This document shows positions 27,954 through 37,107 of a DNA stretch of 64,000 nucleotides, piece after piece. Source of the DNA: Coleofasciculus sp. FACHB-T130 (GTDB lineage Bacteria > Cyanobacteriota > Cyanobacteriia > Cyanobacteriales > FACHB-T130); contig NZ_JACJOG010000046.1 in NCBI RefSeq assembly GCF_014695375.1, forward strand, positions 223,068-287,067. The letters run 5' to 3'. The notes under the pieces were generated by a model. That model was not told the DNA's origin and did no database searches. It saw only the letters and a list, made by a program, of their open reading frames with translations. Position numbers and translations under genes: made by a program. How positions within the stretch are numbered: position 1 is the first letter of the stretch; every line of letters begins with the position of its first letter.

Positions 27954-28952
27954 CTAATCAACCTCTTCAGGCGGAATTAAGTCCTGCTTGGATTCGATGA
28001 TTACACTGGGTAAACCTTCAAGTTTTTCTGTAACTGGCAATTCTTCGAGAAGGGGGACTAAGAGCGTTAGGCCGCCAGGAATGCACTCGACATCAATCGG
28101 AGTGGTGCCGATAATTTCCCCATCTACGACAACTTTTTGCAGTGGATTGGTTCGTACCTGAATCCGTCTGGCTCGCAGATAGCCGATGTCATCTCGTTCT
28201 GTGGCACTGCCGCTTAGGGCAGTTTGAAGTAAATGATAGGAGGCAGCGATCGCTCCGGCAACATTACTCGGTGCCACGACGGTTAAATCGAGCAACCCAT
28301 CATCAAAAAGAATGCCCGCTGGACCTTGAGCCAAAATGGATGTGGGGGGTGCAGCATTGGCAATTGTTACAGCAGCAGCGGTTAGTTTCACGATTTTGTC
28401 TTCCGTCTCAATCTCAACCTCAAACGTGTTGAACTGCCGCAACTGTTGAATTCCTGCCAGGATGTATGCCATCATCCCCAAGCGGTTCTTCGTCTCTCTG
28501 TCCGCCCGTTCGACGGCTTCTGCCTCAAAACCAATCCCCGCGAGTAATATCATCGGTTTGCCGTTGCAGTAGGCGGCATCCACGACCCGCGTTATACCCC
28601 CCAAAATTGTCTCGCAGGCGGCCTCTATCGTATCCGGTAGCCCTAAAGCAGACGCCAGGGCATTTGCGGTTCCTCTTGAAATCACGCCCATTGGAATGTT
28701 CGTCCCCACCAAGGCATCGGCGGCGGCTGAGAGGGTACCGTCACCACCAGAGGCAATGATGGTACTGGCACCGCGTTCCACTGCTTCTCTTGCCAGTTGA
28801 GCAGCGTCAATTTCAGGCGTTGTCAGATAAATATCTAGGTCAATTTCCGGCTCTAAAAGTGCCCGGATTTTTGCCAAATCTTGATCGGGATCGCTTTGAC
28901 CGGCAACTGGATTAAAGATGAGACAGGCAGAGCGTTTTATGTCATTAGTCAT
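27954..28952 (-). CDS. YegS/DAGK-type lipid kinase
   Basis: 332 residues, the usual length for this family. The diacylglycerol-kinase catalytic signature GGDGT (69-73) and the FNPVAG motif near the N terminus (13-18) are present, as is PMGVISRGTANALASALG for the nucleotide-binding loop. These cytoplasmic or membrane-associated enzymes phosphorylate lipids such as diacylglycerol using ATP. The exact substrate is not deducible. The C-terminal tail (about 305-332) is acidic and extends beyond the domain. The start at ATG 28952 is close behind a short ATTAGTCATTAGTC tandem repeat. Confidence 0.85.
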   Translation of the reverse strand: MTNDIKRSACLIFNPVAGQSDPDQDLAKIRALLEPEIDLDIYLTTPEIDAAQLAREAVERGASTIIASGGDGTLSAAADALVGTNIPMGVISRGTANALASALGLPDTIEAACETILGGITRVVDAAYCNGKPMILLAGIGFEAEAVERADRETKNRLGMMAYILAGIQQLRQFNTFEVEIETEDKIVKLTAAAVTIANAAPPTSILAQGPAGILFDDGLLDLTVVAPSNVAGAIAASYHLLQTALSGSATERDDIGYLRARRIQVRTNPLQKVVVDGEIIGTTPIDVECIPGGLTLLVPLLEELPVTEKLEGLPSVIIESKQDLIPPEEVD

Positions 28953-29048
28953 TAGTCATTAGTCCGTTGTGATCAGCGGTGAGTCGTTGTCATTCGCCCA
29001 CTGTATGAGTCTATTACCAGTGGCGAATGACGAATCACCGCAGTATCT

Positions 29049-31355
29049 CTATTCACATCCTTGACCGAAGCGACGTAAATTGAGAACGTCGCTGATTTGG
29101 CGAATTTGGGTAAAACACCGCTCCAGTTGTTGGAGATCGCGGATATCAATGCATAGGTCGATGATTGCCGGTCGCCCGTCTGATGTTTTCACGCCTGCAC
29201 CCCGCACATTAATATTGTCATCGCTTAAACGGGACAGGATATCGTTAAAGACTCCGACGCGGTCAAGCACTTCAATTTGAATGCTAACTTGATAGGTTTG
29301 AGGACGTCCGCTTGAGTCGGTGGGGTTCCAGCTAACGGGGACTAAGCGATCGCCTAGGACATTCGCCACATTATTGCACCCTTGGCGGTGAATCGAAATT
29401 CCGCGATCGCGTGTGACTGCACCAATAATCGCTTCACCAGGGAGCGGCCCGCAACATCCAGCGCGATGATACAGTAACCCTTCCACACCAGCGATAGGCG
29501 TTTTGGTGCTGGGAGCTGGGATGGGGCTTTTCGAGGTTGGAAGTGCAACAGCCGCTGCAAAATCTTTTATTGGGTCGGGGGCAGTCGCAATCGTTTGAGT
29601 TGCTTTCACGGCTTCTCGAATGCGATTGACTACCAGGTTGAGAGTGACTTCCCCGTAACCGAGAGCAGCCAATAAATCATCGACGCTGTGGTAATTACAT
29701 CGTTCGGCGACCGACTGCATGGGGGTTGACTTCAGCAGAGATTCAAAGCCACTTTTGCCCAATTCTTTTTCTAGCAGTTCTCGACCGCGAGTAATATTTT
29801 CATCCCGATGCGATCGCTTGTACCATTGGCGAATCCGGTTCTTCGCCCCGGTTGTCGCCACAAAATTCAGCCAATCTAAACTGGGACGGCTATTTTTCTG
29901 AGTGATAATTTCAACAATGTCTCCATTCCTCAGCAGCGTGTCTAACGTCACCATCCGTCCGTTTACCCGCGCCCCCGCACAGTGATTCCCCACTTCTGTA
30001 TGAATCCGGTAAGCGAAATCGACGGGAGTGCTACCCCCAGTAAGAGGCACCACATCCCCTTGGGGTGTAAACACATAAACATCATCGTCAAATAAGTTGT
30101 CTTTGACGTTTTCCAGGTATTCCTGAGCATCCTTGAGATCGCTTTGCCATTCCAAGAGCTGCCGCAGCCAGGTAAACTTCTCATCGGTTGCGGTCATTTG
30201 GGTACGGCTGGAACTCCCCGTTTCCTTATATTTCCAATGAGCTGCAATCCCGTACTCGGCAATGTGATGCATTTCCAAAGTCCGAATTTGCACTTCTAAG
30301 GGACGACCCGTAATTCCGAGAACTACCGTATGCAGGGACTGATAGCGATTGGGCTTCGGTAAACCAATGTAGTCTTTAAATCGACCGGGGATCGGTCGGA
30401 AGGCATCGTGAACGACAGCTAAGGCGCGGTAGCATTCTTCATTTGTCTGAACAATCACCCGAATTGCTGCCAAGTCGTAGATTTCGTGAAATTCCTTCTG
30501 CTGTCGCTGCATCTTCTGGTAAATCCCATACAAATGCTTGGGACGCCCGCTGATGTCAAGGCAGGTAATACTAGATGAGGCGAGTCCCTGCCGCAGAATT
30601 TCTTTGACGTTCGCTAATCGAATCTCTCTGTCTGCCCGTTTTTCTGCCACCAACTCTTGTATTTGCCGGTAGGCTTCGGGTTCGAGATACTTAAACGTCA
30701 AATCTTCCAGTTCCCACTTAAATCGTCCGATCCCCAAGCGATTTGCCAGCGGTGCGAAGATTTCTCGCGTTTCCTGGGCAATTCGCCGCCGTTTGGCATC
30801 AGGCAGGTGTTCTAGCGTTCGCATATTATGCAGCCGGTCGGCTAGCTTCACCACAATTACCCGAATATCTTGAGCCATTGCCAGAAACATTCGACGGAAG
30901 TTCTCAGCTTGGCGTTCGGTCTTGCTGGAAAAGGTTTCTGAAAATTTAGAAAGTTTGGTGACACCGTCTACCAGCAGCCGCACTTCTGAGCCAAACCGCT
31001 GTTCGATTTCGTCGAGGGTGACGGGCGTATCTTCTACCACATCGTGCAGAAAGCCAGCCGCAATCATGGCAGCGCCGCCGCCTAGGTCTCGTAAAAGACC
31101 AGCAACGGCGACCGGGTGACAGATGTAAGCTTCCCCGGATTTACGAGTCTGACCTTCGTGTAACTGGTAAGCAAATTCAAAGGCGCGACAGATTAAATCA
31201 GCCTCCGCAGGCGTTGGGAAAACTTTGACACTTCCCCCTTCGGACGTTGTGGGCTGTTTGGTGGTTTGATTGTCCTCATGGCGTGCAATCAAACATTCCT
31301 GTAGCCAGTCAGGAATGACACAACTAATTGTAGAAGTTGGAGCTTGTGAGTTCAT
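29049..31355 (-). CDS. relA: Bifunctional (p)ppGpp synthetase/hydrolase (RelA/SpoT family)
   Basis: 768 residues from ATG 31355; the frame stays open to TTG 31505, but the extra 50 residues are not family-like. The HD hydrolase domain contains FLHDVVED (His104-Asp105). The synthetase domain has RFKD (325-328) and RYQSLHT; the basic RxKD form is that of bifunctional enzymes rather than EXDD-type RelA. TGS (VFTPQGDVVPL) and C-terminal ACT domains follow, with a zinc-finger-like CCGPLPGEAIIG segment between. It makes and degrades the stringent-response alarmone, which in cyanobacteria also tunes darkness and nitrogen responses. Confidence 0.95.
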   Translation of the reverse strand: MNSQAPTSTISCVIPDWLQECLIARHEDNQTTKQPTTSEGGSVKVFPTPAEADLICRAFEFAYQLHEGQTRKSGEAYICHPVAVAGLLRDLGGGAAMIAAGFLHDVVEDTPVTLDEIEQRFGSEVRLLVDGVTKLSKFSETFSSKTERQAENFRRMFLAMAQDIRVIVVKLADRLHNMRTLEHLPDAKRRRIAQETREIFAPLANRLGIGRFKWELEDLTFKYLEPEAYRQIQELVAEKRADREIRLANVKEILRQGLASSSITCLDISGRPKHLYGIYQKMQRQQKEFHEIYDLAAIRVIVQTNEECYRALAVVHDAFRPIPGRFKDYIGLPKPNRYQSLHTVVLGITGRPLEVQIRTLEMHHIAEYGIAAHWKYKETGSSSRTQMTATDEKFTWLRQLLEWQSDLKDAQEYLENVKDNLFDDDVYVFTPQGDVVPLTGGSTPVDFAYRIHTEVGNHCAGARVNGRMVTLDTLLRNGDIVEIITQKNSRPSLDWLNFVATTGAKNRIRQWYKRSHRDENITRGRELLEKELGKSGFESLLKSTPMQSVAERCNYHSVDDLLAALGYGEVTLNLVVNRIREAVKATQTIATAPDPIKDFAAAVALPTSKSPIPAPSTKTPIAGVEGLLYHRAGCCGPLPGEAIIGAVTRDRGISIHRQGCNNVANVLGDRLVPVSWNPTDSSGRPQTYQVSIQIEVLDRVGVFNDILSRLSDDNINVRGAGVKTSDGRPAIIDLCIDIRDLQQLERCFTQIRQISDVLNLRRFGQGCE

Positions 31356-31724
31356 AGTGTTGAGCAGGTCGAGCATAAAGAGTAAAAATAGCGAGGAGTT
31401 GTGCTGACGTGGAAAATGATTTTGTCTAGAGGCTAAAAGGGCATCTCCTAGGGTCTGCATTGAAGAGTCCCTAGGTTCGCTGAATTTTGGATTTTCAATT
31501 GTCAAGGGTCGAGGGTAAGAATATTGTCAGAAATAGAGCGATCCACCAAGATACCGCTTGGCTAATGCCTACGCTTACTGCGCGTCGCGCTTCCGGTGCG
31601 ACGTATCGCTCTTGCCCTTACCTAAAGCTTGCTTGAAGATTGCAAGCCTACACCAGTTAGCTGGTGCTTAGCAATTGCCTTGTTGAATAGACAAAATTCT
31701 TTACATTGATTCTAGCGGAACAAC
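31356..31724. other. Divergent intergenic region between relA and patD
   Basis: About 370 bases, including a possible alternative N terminus of the relA product. At 31571-31640 there are short palindromic GC-rich elements (for example GCGCGTCGCGC) and a GCTTGC-N9-GCAAGC hairpin, resembling cyanobacterial interspersed repeats. No gene is called. Confidence 0.4.
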
Positions 31725-31730
31725 GTGCCA

Positions 31731-32120
31731 ATGTTGCCTCAGTCTTACCAACAACGTTATCAGGAACTTTTGACAGCTCTAGAACAGCTGCTGCATACAA
31801 TGACAGCCGCTAATCAAGAACAAGAAGGGATCGGTGAAAAATTTCAACACGTCAAACAAGTTTTTGCACAGCAAATTACCATTTTGACGGGTGATGAATT
31901 AGACCCAGAGATTGAGCCTCGGTGGAGGTCTTTCCAGACGGAAATCTATCGAGCGCTGCGACTTTTAGAGATGGATATGACATTTTTGCAGGCGTCTCGC
32001 CGTTCGGCAACCGCTAATCCTCGACAAGCGGCGATAAGCGATCGCTTATCAACCCTGATTGGCTACTGTCAAGCCCTCCTGCAAGCAGACGGAGATCGGG
32101 AAAGCCAGGGAGAAATATAG
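31731..32120 (+). CDS. patD: Heterocyst frequency control protein PatD-like
   Basis: 129 residues from ATG 31731 (GTG at 31725 would add two). The all-helical protein has the pattern of the PatD family: YQQRYQELLTALEQL at the N terminus, LRLLEMDMTFLQASR in the middle and SDRLSTLIGYCQALLQ at the end. In Anabaena, PatD limits heterocyst frequency and interacts with the cell-division machinery. Homologues occur also in cyanobacteria without heterocysts, so the gene does not prove differentiation. It faces away from relA. The assignment is by sequence pattern from memory. Confidence 0.7.
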   Translation: MLPQSYQQRYQELLTALEQLLHTMTAANQEQEGIGEKFQHVKQVFAQQITILTGDELDPEIEPRWRSFQTEIYRALRLLEMDMTFLQASRRSATANPRQAAISDRLSTLIGYCQALLQADGDRESQGEI

Positions 32121-32285
32121 GGGCGGATTTCACCGGCTTTCTCTGGTATCTCGCAGATTGCCTTGATAAACCCACCCGCTTTGACAGCAAAGGATCGCAG
32201 GAGTCGCTGTCTGGTGCAAGTGCAAGATGTCCGAAAAAACAGAGTAAATTAATAAAAAATTAAACTAGGAGAGGAAGAAAAACTG

Positions 32286-32855
32286 GTGAACTGTCCAAAA
32301 TGTAAGAGTGTATCGCTACTCGATGGCACCCTGGCGGGAAATTTAGCTGTAAAACACTGCACGGATTGCAAGGGAACCTGGATTCCCTCTGCTGAATACG
32401 AAGCATGGCAAGCACAGCAACCGGAACTGACTCCCGCAGATCCGGAATCTATCGCTCAAATCCTAAATGTGGATTTTGTGCAGTCTCCCTTTGATACCAA
32501 AGCAGCACTGTGTCCGGAGTGCGGTCGTTATTTATCTCGCGCCAAGGTAAGGCTGAAAACGCCGTTTTATGTAGAGCGTTGCCTGAATTGTAATGGGATT
32601 TGGTGCGATCGCGGAGAGTGGGAGGTACTATCTCAATTAGGGTTGCACACGACGATTGAGCAGCTGTTTTCCAGTGAATGGCAGATCAAGGTGGAAAAAC
32701 AGCAACAATCCGAGAAAGAACGTGAAGCCACAATGGAAAAACTCGGTCCCGAATTGGCAGCGCGTGTGTTTGAGCTGGCGGAACAGTTAGCAAAACATCC
32801 GAATGGAGATTTTGGTGTCGCCTATCTGATGCGGCAAGTAGGCGTCACAAAATAG
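32286..32855 (+). CDS. TFIIB-type zinc-ribbon protein (two zf-TFIIB modules)
   Basis: 189 residues from GTG 32286, preceded by AGGAGAGGAAG. The first zinc ribbon is CPKC...CTDC (near residues 3-28) with GTWIPSAEYEAW; the second is CPEC...CLNC (about 77-107) with GIWCDRGEWEVL. Both show the zf-TFIIB pattern C-x2-C...C-x2-C followed by G-x-W. A charged C-terminal helix follows. Such proteins are widespread in cyanobacteria, and the role (perhaps nucleic acid or metal binding) is unproven. The following ABC gene starts 65 bases downstream in the same direction. Confidence 0.8.
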   Translation: MNCPKCKSVSLLDGTLAGNLAVKHCTDCKGTWIPSAEYEAWQAQQPELTPADPESIAQILNVDFVQSPFDTKAALCPECGRYLSRAKVRLKTPFYVERCLNCNGIWCDRGEWEVLSQLGLHTTIEQLFSSEWQIKVEKQQQSEKEREATMEKLGPELAARVFELAEQLAKHPNGDFGVAYLMRQVGVTK

Positions 32856-32919
32856 CGGAAATTGCGACCTTGTTGGATTACTAATTGTTCATCACCCATT
32901 CCTTATTCCCCGTTACCGA

Positions 32920-34578
32920 ATGACTGAGAGCCTGTTTTGTGTAGAAAATCTGCGGGTTGCTTATCCCAGCCGTCGATCTACTGCCATGCCTTCTTGGGCA
33001 GTGGATGATGTCTCTTTCACTTTAGAACCTGGAGAGAAACTGGGATTAGTGGGAGAATCGGGCTGCGGTAAATCAACTCTGGGAAGGGCGGCGATGCGCT
33101 TGTTACCAGCTTCGTCTCGCGTTGAGGGGCGGGTGACGTTTGCTGGGAATTCCGTGTTCGATCTGACTCCGGCACAGTTACGGCGGTTTCGGGGGGAAGC
33201 GGTGGCGCTGGTGTTTCAAGATCCGATGACGCGCCTCGATCCCCTGATGACCATTGGGAAGCACTGTCTGGAAACGCTCCGGAGTCATCAACCTCATCTG
33301 TCACGGCAACAGATGAAAGAAAAGGTACTCGAAACCTTGGATGCGGTGAAGATCCCGGCAAGTCGATGGTCGCAGTATCCTCACGAGTTTAGTGGAGGAA
33401 TGCGGCAACGAGTCGCGATCGCGCTGGCCTTGCTTCTCAACCCAAAGCTAATTGTGGCAGATGAACCTACGACCAGTTTGGACGTAACCGTAGCCGCACA
33501 GATTTTACAAGAATTGACGCGACTGTGCCGGGAACGAGAGATGGCATTGTTGCTGATTTCTCACGATTTGGCAATGGTGGGAGAGTATTGCGATCGCATT
33601 GCAGTGATGTATGCCGGGAAGATGGTAGAAACTGGCTCACCCCAGTCTATCTTTCGGCAACCGCAACACGAATATACGCGATCGCTTTTGGACGCGGCTT
33701 TTCACATCAGGAAATATGACACGGAAGTTGAGGAGCCGAAGAGCAATCATTCATTACCAACTCCCCTTCTGCGAATCAAAAATTTGCAGCAGTACTACAC
33801 CTTAGAGAGCAATTTCATCGGACAGTTTCTTTCCAAGAATGTCCCCGTTATTAAAGCGGTAGATGATATCAACTTGGAACTTTATCCAGGGGAAATTTTA
33901 GGCTTAGTGGGAGAATCCGGATGCGGGAAGAGTACCTTGTCCCGGACGATCTTGCAGTTAATTCGCCCAACGAAAGGAAGCGTTGAGTTTCTGGGACAGG
34001 ATTTAGCTCAGATGTCTACTAAAGCCGTGAGGGCATCGCGACGGCAAATGCAAATGGTGTTTCAAGATCCCCATGCTTGTCTCAATCCGCTGATGACAGT
34101 CGGTGAAAGTATTGCCGATCCCCTGTTTATCCACAAACTAGCTAGCCCCGATGAAGCGAAAGTGCAGGTAATGCAGATGCTAGAGCGAGTAGGTTTAACG
34201 CCTACAAGCGAGTATTATCAGCGGTATCCCTCGGATTTGTCGGGGGGACAGCAGCAACGGGTCGCAATCGCTCGTGCTTTGATTACTCGACCCAAACTGC
34301 TAATCTGCGATGAACCAGTGAGTATGCTAGATGCTAGCGTCCAGACACAAGTACTGGAGTTGATGTTAGAGTTAAAGCGGGAATTCGATTTAACGTATTT
34401 GTTTATTACTCACGACCTCTCTGTGGCAAGATTTTTGTGCGATCGCATTGCAGTTATGAATGCCGGTCGTATTGTCGAACTCGGCTCAACCCACGAGATT
34501 TTTACGAATTCCCAGCACCCCTACACCCAGACGTTGCTACAAGCCGCCCCTTTACTGGTATCGCAGCAGCCAAAATAG
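32920..34578 (+). CDS. Fused double ABC ATPase of the peptide/nickel transporter type
   Basis: 552 residues with two complete ATP-binding cassettes (about 1-255 and 275-545), equivalent to a DppD-DppF or GsiA/YejF fusion. Each has Walker A (GESGCGKST), a Q-loop (VFQDPMTRLDP, VFQDPHACLNP), a signature (SGGMRQR, SGGQQQR), Walker B and a switch histidine (SHDL, THDL). The HPYTQTLLQAAP-type tail is typical of oligopeptide-family ATPases. It would energise uptake through permeases and a binding protein encoded elsewhere, since none is adjacent. Substrate (peptide, nickel, other) is not deducible. Confidence 0.92.
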   Translation: MTESLFCVENLRVAYPSRRSTAMPSWAVDDVSFTLEPGEKLGLVGESGCGKSTLGRAAMRLLPASSRVEGRVTFAGNSVFDLTPAQLRRFRGEAVALVFQDPMTRLDPLMTIGKHCLETLRSHQPHLSRQQMKEKVLETLDAVKIPASRWSQYPHEFSGGMRQRVAIALALLLNPKLIVADEPTTSLDVTVAAQILQELTRLCREREMALLLISHDLAMVGEYCDRIAVMYAGKMVETGSPQSIFRQPQHEYTRSLLDAAFHIRKYDTEVEEPKSNHSLPTPLLRIKNLQQYYTLESNFIGQFLSKNVPVIKAVDDINLELYPGEILGLVGESGCGKSTLSRTILQLIRPTKGSVEFLGQDLAQMSTKAVRASRRQMQMVFQDPHACLNPLMTVGESIADPLFIHKLASPDEAKVQVMQMLERVGLTPTSEYYQRYPSDLSGGQQQRVAIARALITRPKLLICDEPVSMLDASVQTQVLELMLELKREFDLTYLFITHDLSVARFLCDRIAVMNAGRIVELGSTHEIFTNSQHPYTQTLLQAAPLLVSQQPK

Positions 34579-34761
34579 AATTGTTTTGACTGGTCAGCAC
34601 AACATGGCATCTACGATCGGCTTCAGAGTCAGGGACTAAATGGTGTGTTAAAATCCTTAAACATAGACTTATATTCGGCTGTAGTGTTTGTTATTTCTAC
34701 TGACAGGCAGTTTCTCCGGATCTAACTCTCTACACCACTTTTTTGATTCTGGAGACATTCC

Positions 34762-35109
34762 ATGTCAATCTATGTAGGCAACCTATCCTACGAAGTTACG
34801 CAAGACGACCTCAGTAATGTTTTTGCTGAGTATGGAACCGTTAAGCGGGTTCAGTTGCCAACCGATCGCGAGACAGGTCGGATGCGTGGTTTTGCTTTTG
34901 TGGAAATGGATACAGAAACTGAAGAAACTGCCGCCATTGAAGCTCTCAACGGCGCTGAGTGGATGGGACGAGAGCTAAAAGTGAACAAAGCTAAGCCTCG
35001 TGAGGATAAAGGAGGCGGAGGTCGTCCTGGTGGTGGCTGGGGCGGCAACAATAGAGGCGGTGGCGGTGGCGGCGGCGGCGGTGGTGGTGGCGGCTATCGA
35101 CGCTACTAA
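34762..35109 (+). CDS. rbp: RRM-type RNA-binding protein with glycine-rich tail
   Basis: 115 residues: one RRM (1-80) with RNP2 IYVGNL and RNP1 RGFAFVEM, then a glycine-rich tail (about 84-112) ending GGYRRY. This is the cyanobacterial Rbp type, known from Anabaena as cold-induced RNA-binding proteins; members have also been implicated in mRNA localisation. The gene is followed 33 bases later by rpsU, a conserved rbp-rpsU pairing. The 180-base upstream stretch (34579-34761) has no ORF and could be the long cold-regulatory leader known for rbpA1, though I cannot identify conserved boxes. Confidence 0.93.
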   Translation: MSIYVGNLSYEVTQDDLSNVFAEYGTVKRVQLPTDRETGRMRGFAFVEMDTETEETAAIEALNGAEWMGRELKVNKAKPREDKGGGGRPGGGWGGNNRGGGGGGGGGGGGGYRRY

Positions 35110-35142
35110 TGCAATTAATCAAATAGTTTAGGAGGACACCGG

Positions 35143-35325
35143 ATGACCCAAGTAGTTGTAGGCGAAAATGAAGGCATTGAGTCAGCCCTGCGCCGATTTA
35201 AGCGTCAAGTCTCTAAAGCAGGGATTTTTCCAGATATAAGACGGCAACGTCACTTTGAGACTCCTTTGGAAAAACGCAAGCGCAAAGCGATCGCGAGAAG
35301 GCGTAAGAAGCGTTTCCGTTATTAA
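35143..35325 (+). CDS. rpsU: 30S ribosomal protein S21
   Basis: 60 residues, the normal S21 length. The sequence shows the S21 pattern: [18 protein letters not shown], then a strongly basic C-terminal helix ([18 protein letters not shown]). A perfect AGGAGG sits just upstream of ATG 35143. It shares an operon with the rbp gene and functions in the small ribosomal subunit near the 3' end of 16S rRNA, assisting initiation. Confidence 0.97.
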   Translation: MTQVVVGENEGIESALRRFKRQVSKAGIFPDIRRQRHFETPLEKRKRKAIARRRKKRFRY

Positions 35326-35441
35326 GTCTTACCGTCCGAAAATCGAGTTTAAGACAGATTAATAACTTCATCTGTAACATTCTTCAGCACAACGCAGCCT
35401 CAAGAGCGTTTAACAGCTTGCTATCAAGCGATCTTTGCTTA

Positions 35442-35517
35442 GGCTCTATTTCAAAAGCTGGTGAGGCTTTAAAGCAAAATTTAAAGGCATCACCATCACA
35501 AGTTTTGAAATAGAGCC
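35442..35517. repeat. MITE-like element or large 3' hairpin with 15-bp terminal inverted repeats
   Basis: Perfect 15-bp terminal inverted repeats, GGCTCTATTTCAAAA (35442-35456) and its complement (35503-35517), flank an inner imperfect hairpin with TGGTGA (35459-35464) pairing TCACCA (35490-35495). The 76-bp unit lies between rpsU and a hypothetical gene. The TIR resembles the GGC...GTTGCAAA ends of some insertion sequences. No clear target-site duplication is seen. Confidence 0.55.
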
Positions 35518-35552
35518 ATTTCTTGTATTTTTCTCTACAAATTTTAGCAAGC

Positions 35553-36134
35553 ATGACCCCAGAAGCAATACGTATTATCGCTGACCTAAGGCGTGAGTTT
35601 TATTCTCTCTTTGCTACTGCTATGAATGTGCCAGTAAGAGTTACTGGAAGTTCCTATAGTAGTAACTTTCCGATTGCATCTTGGATAGACAATCGGAGCC
35701 AAGTGAACTATATAAGTATTTACGCATACACTGCACCAGACAAGTTAATTCCTCAACGCCCATTTCTTTTAAGAGTGGCGATTAATAAGAGCGCTGGTAG
35801 AGTCACAACGGCACAATGGGGAAGGGAATGTCGAGGACTTAATCAGGGTTGGTACTTCGAGTTAACTGTACTACCAGAGGAAATCTTAGACTTTCTACCT
35901 TGGGTCGTCAGCTTAGTGAAAGCGCACGATCGGGGTTCCCTGTCACTTGTTCAAGACCCTCCTCATCCATTTGAATTTAAAGTATCCGAAGGGCCTTTGT
36001 CCAATGATGCTTGGACTCATTCTGCTTTGAAGATTGCAGACTCCTCAAAGTCTCAATCTTTCGTTCCCGCGATACTTCCGGAACCGAAGAACCGAGGTGC
36101 AGAGGTGTCTAGGAGTAGAAGAGCCGGAATATAA
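35553..36134 (+). CDS. Hypothetical protein
   Basis: 193 residues from ATG 35553; the frame is open from TTG 35523, but the ATG is preferred because upstream codons run out of the inverted repeat. Predicted mixed alpha/beta with VNYISIYAYTAPD and PFLLRVAINKSAG strands and a WYFELTVLPEEILDFLPWVVSLVKAHD helix region. No known motif. The C-terminal 35 residues are serine/arginine-rich and probably disordered. The gene is bounded by the MITE-like element, and its composition is AT-richer than the flanking operons, so recent acquisition is possible. Confidence 0.55.
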   Translation: MTPEAIRIIADLRREFYSLFATAMNVPVRVTGSSYSSNFPIASWIDNRSQVNYISIYAYTAPDKLIPQRPFLLRVAINKSAGRVTTAQWGRECRGLNQGWYFELTVLPEEILDFLPWVVSLVKAHDRGSLSLVQDPPHPFEFKVSEGPLSNDAWTHSALKIADSSKSQSFVPAILPEPKNRGAEVSRSRRAGI

Positions 36135-36369
36135 GGCCGGATTTCACCTGAAAATCTTTCGATATCACAGATAACATTGATAAACTGTCCTGGGGATCGA
36201 GGGACTAGAATTATAAAAGATTCCTTAGTTTGATTTTGGGATAAAGCCGCACAAGCGTATTCCACTTTACGTCCCAAGACTCCGGTTATACTAAACTTAC
36301 TTGTCGCCTTGAATATTCATCCTGGAAGGGAAGAATCGTTTAAAGGCGGCGTTTCAAGCAGGCAGCAAG

Positions 36370-36834
36370 GTGACAACCGTGGGTCACACCTTTTTAATGG
36401 AGGCAGGACGATGGACGCTCCAAGGAAATTGGCTGGAGCGTCACGAGATGCCAATCACCGTGAGTGGCAGAACATTAGTGGCCTGGGGTCGAGAAAACTG
36501 GTTCACAATGGTGACAAAGCTGAGCTTTCCAGGCAGCGCCCGCGAGGAAATTTCTTTACAATATCGTGGGCGATTTGATGCTGGGGAACGCCAATATACC
36601 TATGTACTACAGCACAATCTTTTAGGTCGTGTTGAGGGCGAGGGCTGGGTTACGCCAGATTCGATCGTTCAGCGTTACTGGGTATTAGGCGATCGCCAGC
36701 GGCGCACTGGTTTCGATACCTTGCACCGTCTCAATGAGAATACCTACTACCTTTCTAGTGGCATCATGGCGGGTCATTATTTGACTAGCACGATGGAAGC
36801 AACGATGGAGCGTCAGCCACAATCATATTCTTGA
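36370..36834 (+). CDS. Conserved cyanobacterial hypothetical protein
   Basis: 154 residues if GTG 36370 is used; ATG 36397 (LMEAGRW) is a close alternative. The sequence (MEAGRWTLQGNWLER...WFTMVTKLSFPGS...YRGRFDAGERQYTYVLQHNLLGRVEGEGW...IMAGHYLTSTMEATMERQ) has the alternating pattern of a small beta-barrel, lipocalin-like. I recall similar proteins across cyanobacteria but no function. A 90-codon frame at 36309-36578 overlaps it and is rejected. It is on the strand of its neighbours but separated by more than 200 bases. Confidence 0.7.
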   Translation: MTTVGHTFLMEAGRWTLQGNWLERHEMPITVSGRTLVAWGRENWFTMVTKLSFPGSAREEISLQYRGRFDAGERQYTYVLQHNLLGRVEGEGWVTPDSIVQRYWVLGDRQRRTGFDTLHRLNENTYYLSSGIMAGHYLTSTMEATMERQPQSYS

Positions 36835-37107
36835 TCGCTCTAGAAATTCAGCTTCAGGCTCTAGATGGTCAGTAAGAAGTATAAAGTGTGAAATATGAAG
36901 TGGAATTTGGGAAATATAAAGTAAGAGGTATGAAGTAGGAAAGAACGTTTACTGGTCTTTCCGGTTTCTTGCGTGGAACTCAATATCTGTTTTCGCTTGA
37001 AGGCTTAAAACTCCATCCTGAAGACATAAGACTTCATCCTTCGAGATAAAGTTAATAGTTCCCTATAGGTAAATATTACAAATGCTCCCGATTTTAGGAG
37101 CCAAATT

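Noticed and set aside
31356..31505. 50-residue N-terminal extension of RelA/SpoT
   Set aside because: Starts at TTG without ribosome binding site and has non-family sequence; start at 31355 is preferred, though ATG 31376 remains possible.
36309..36578. 89-codon plus-strand frame overlapping the 154-residue hypothetical
   Set aside because: Arginine/glycine/asparagine-rich composition and out of frame with the better-supported gene at 36370.
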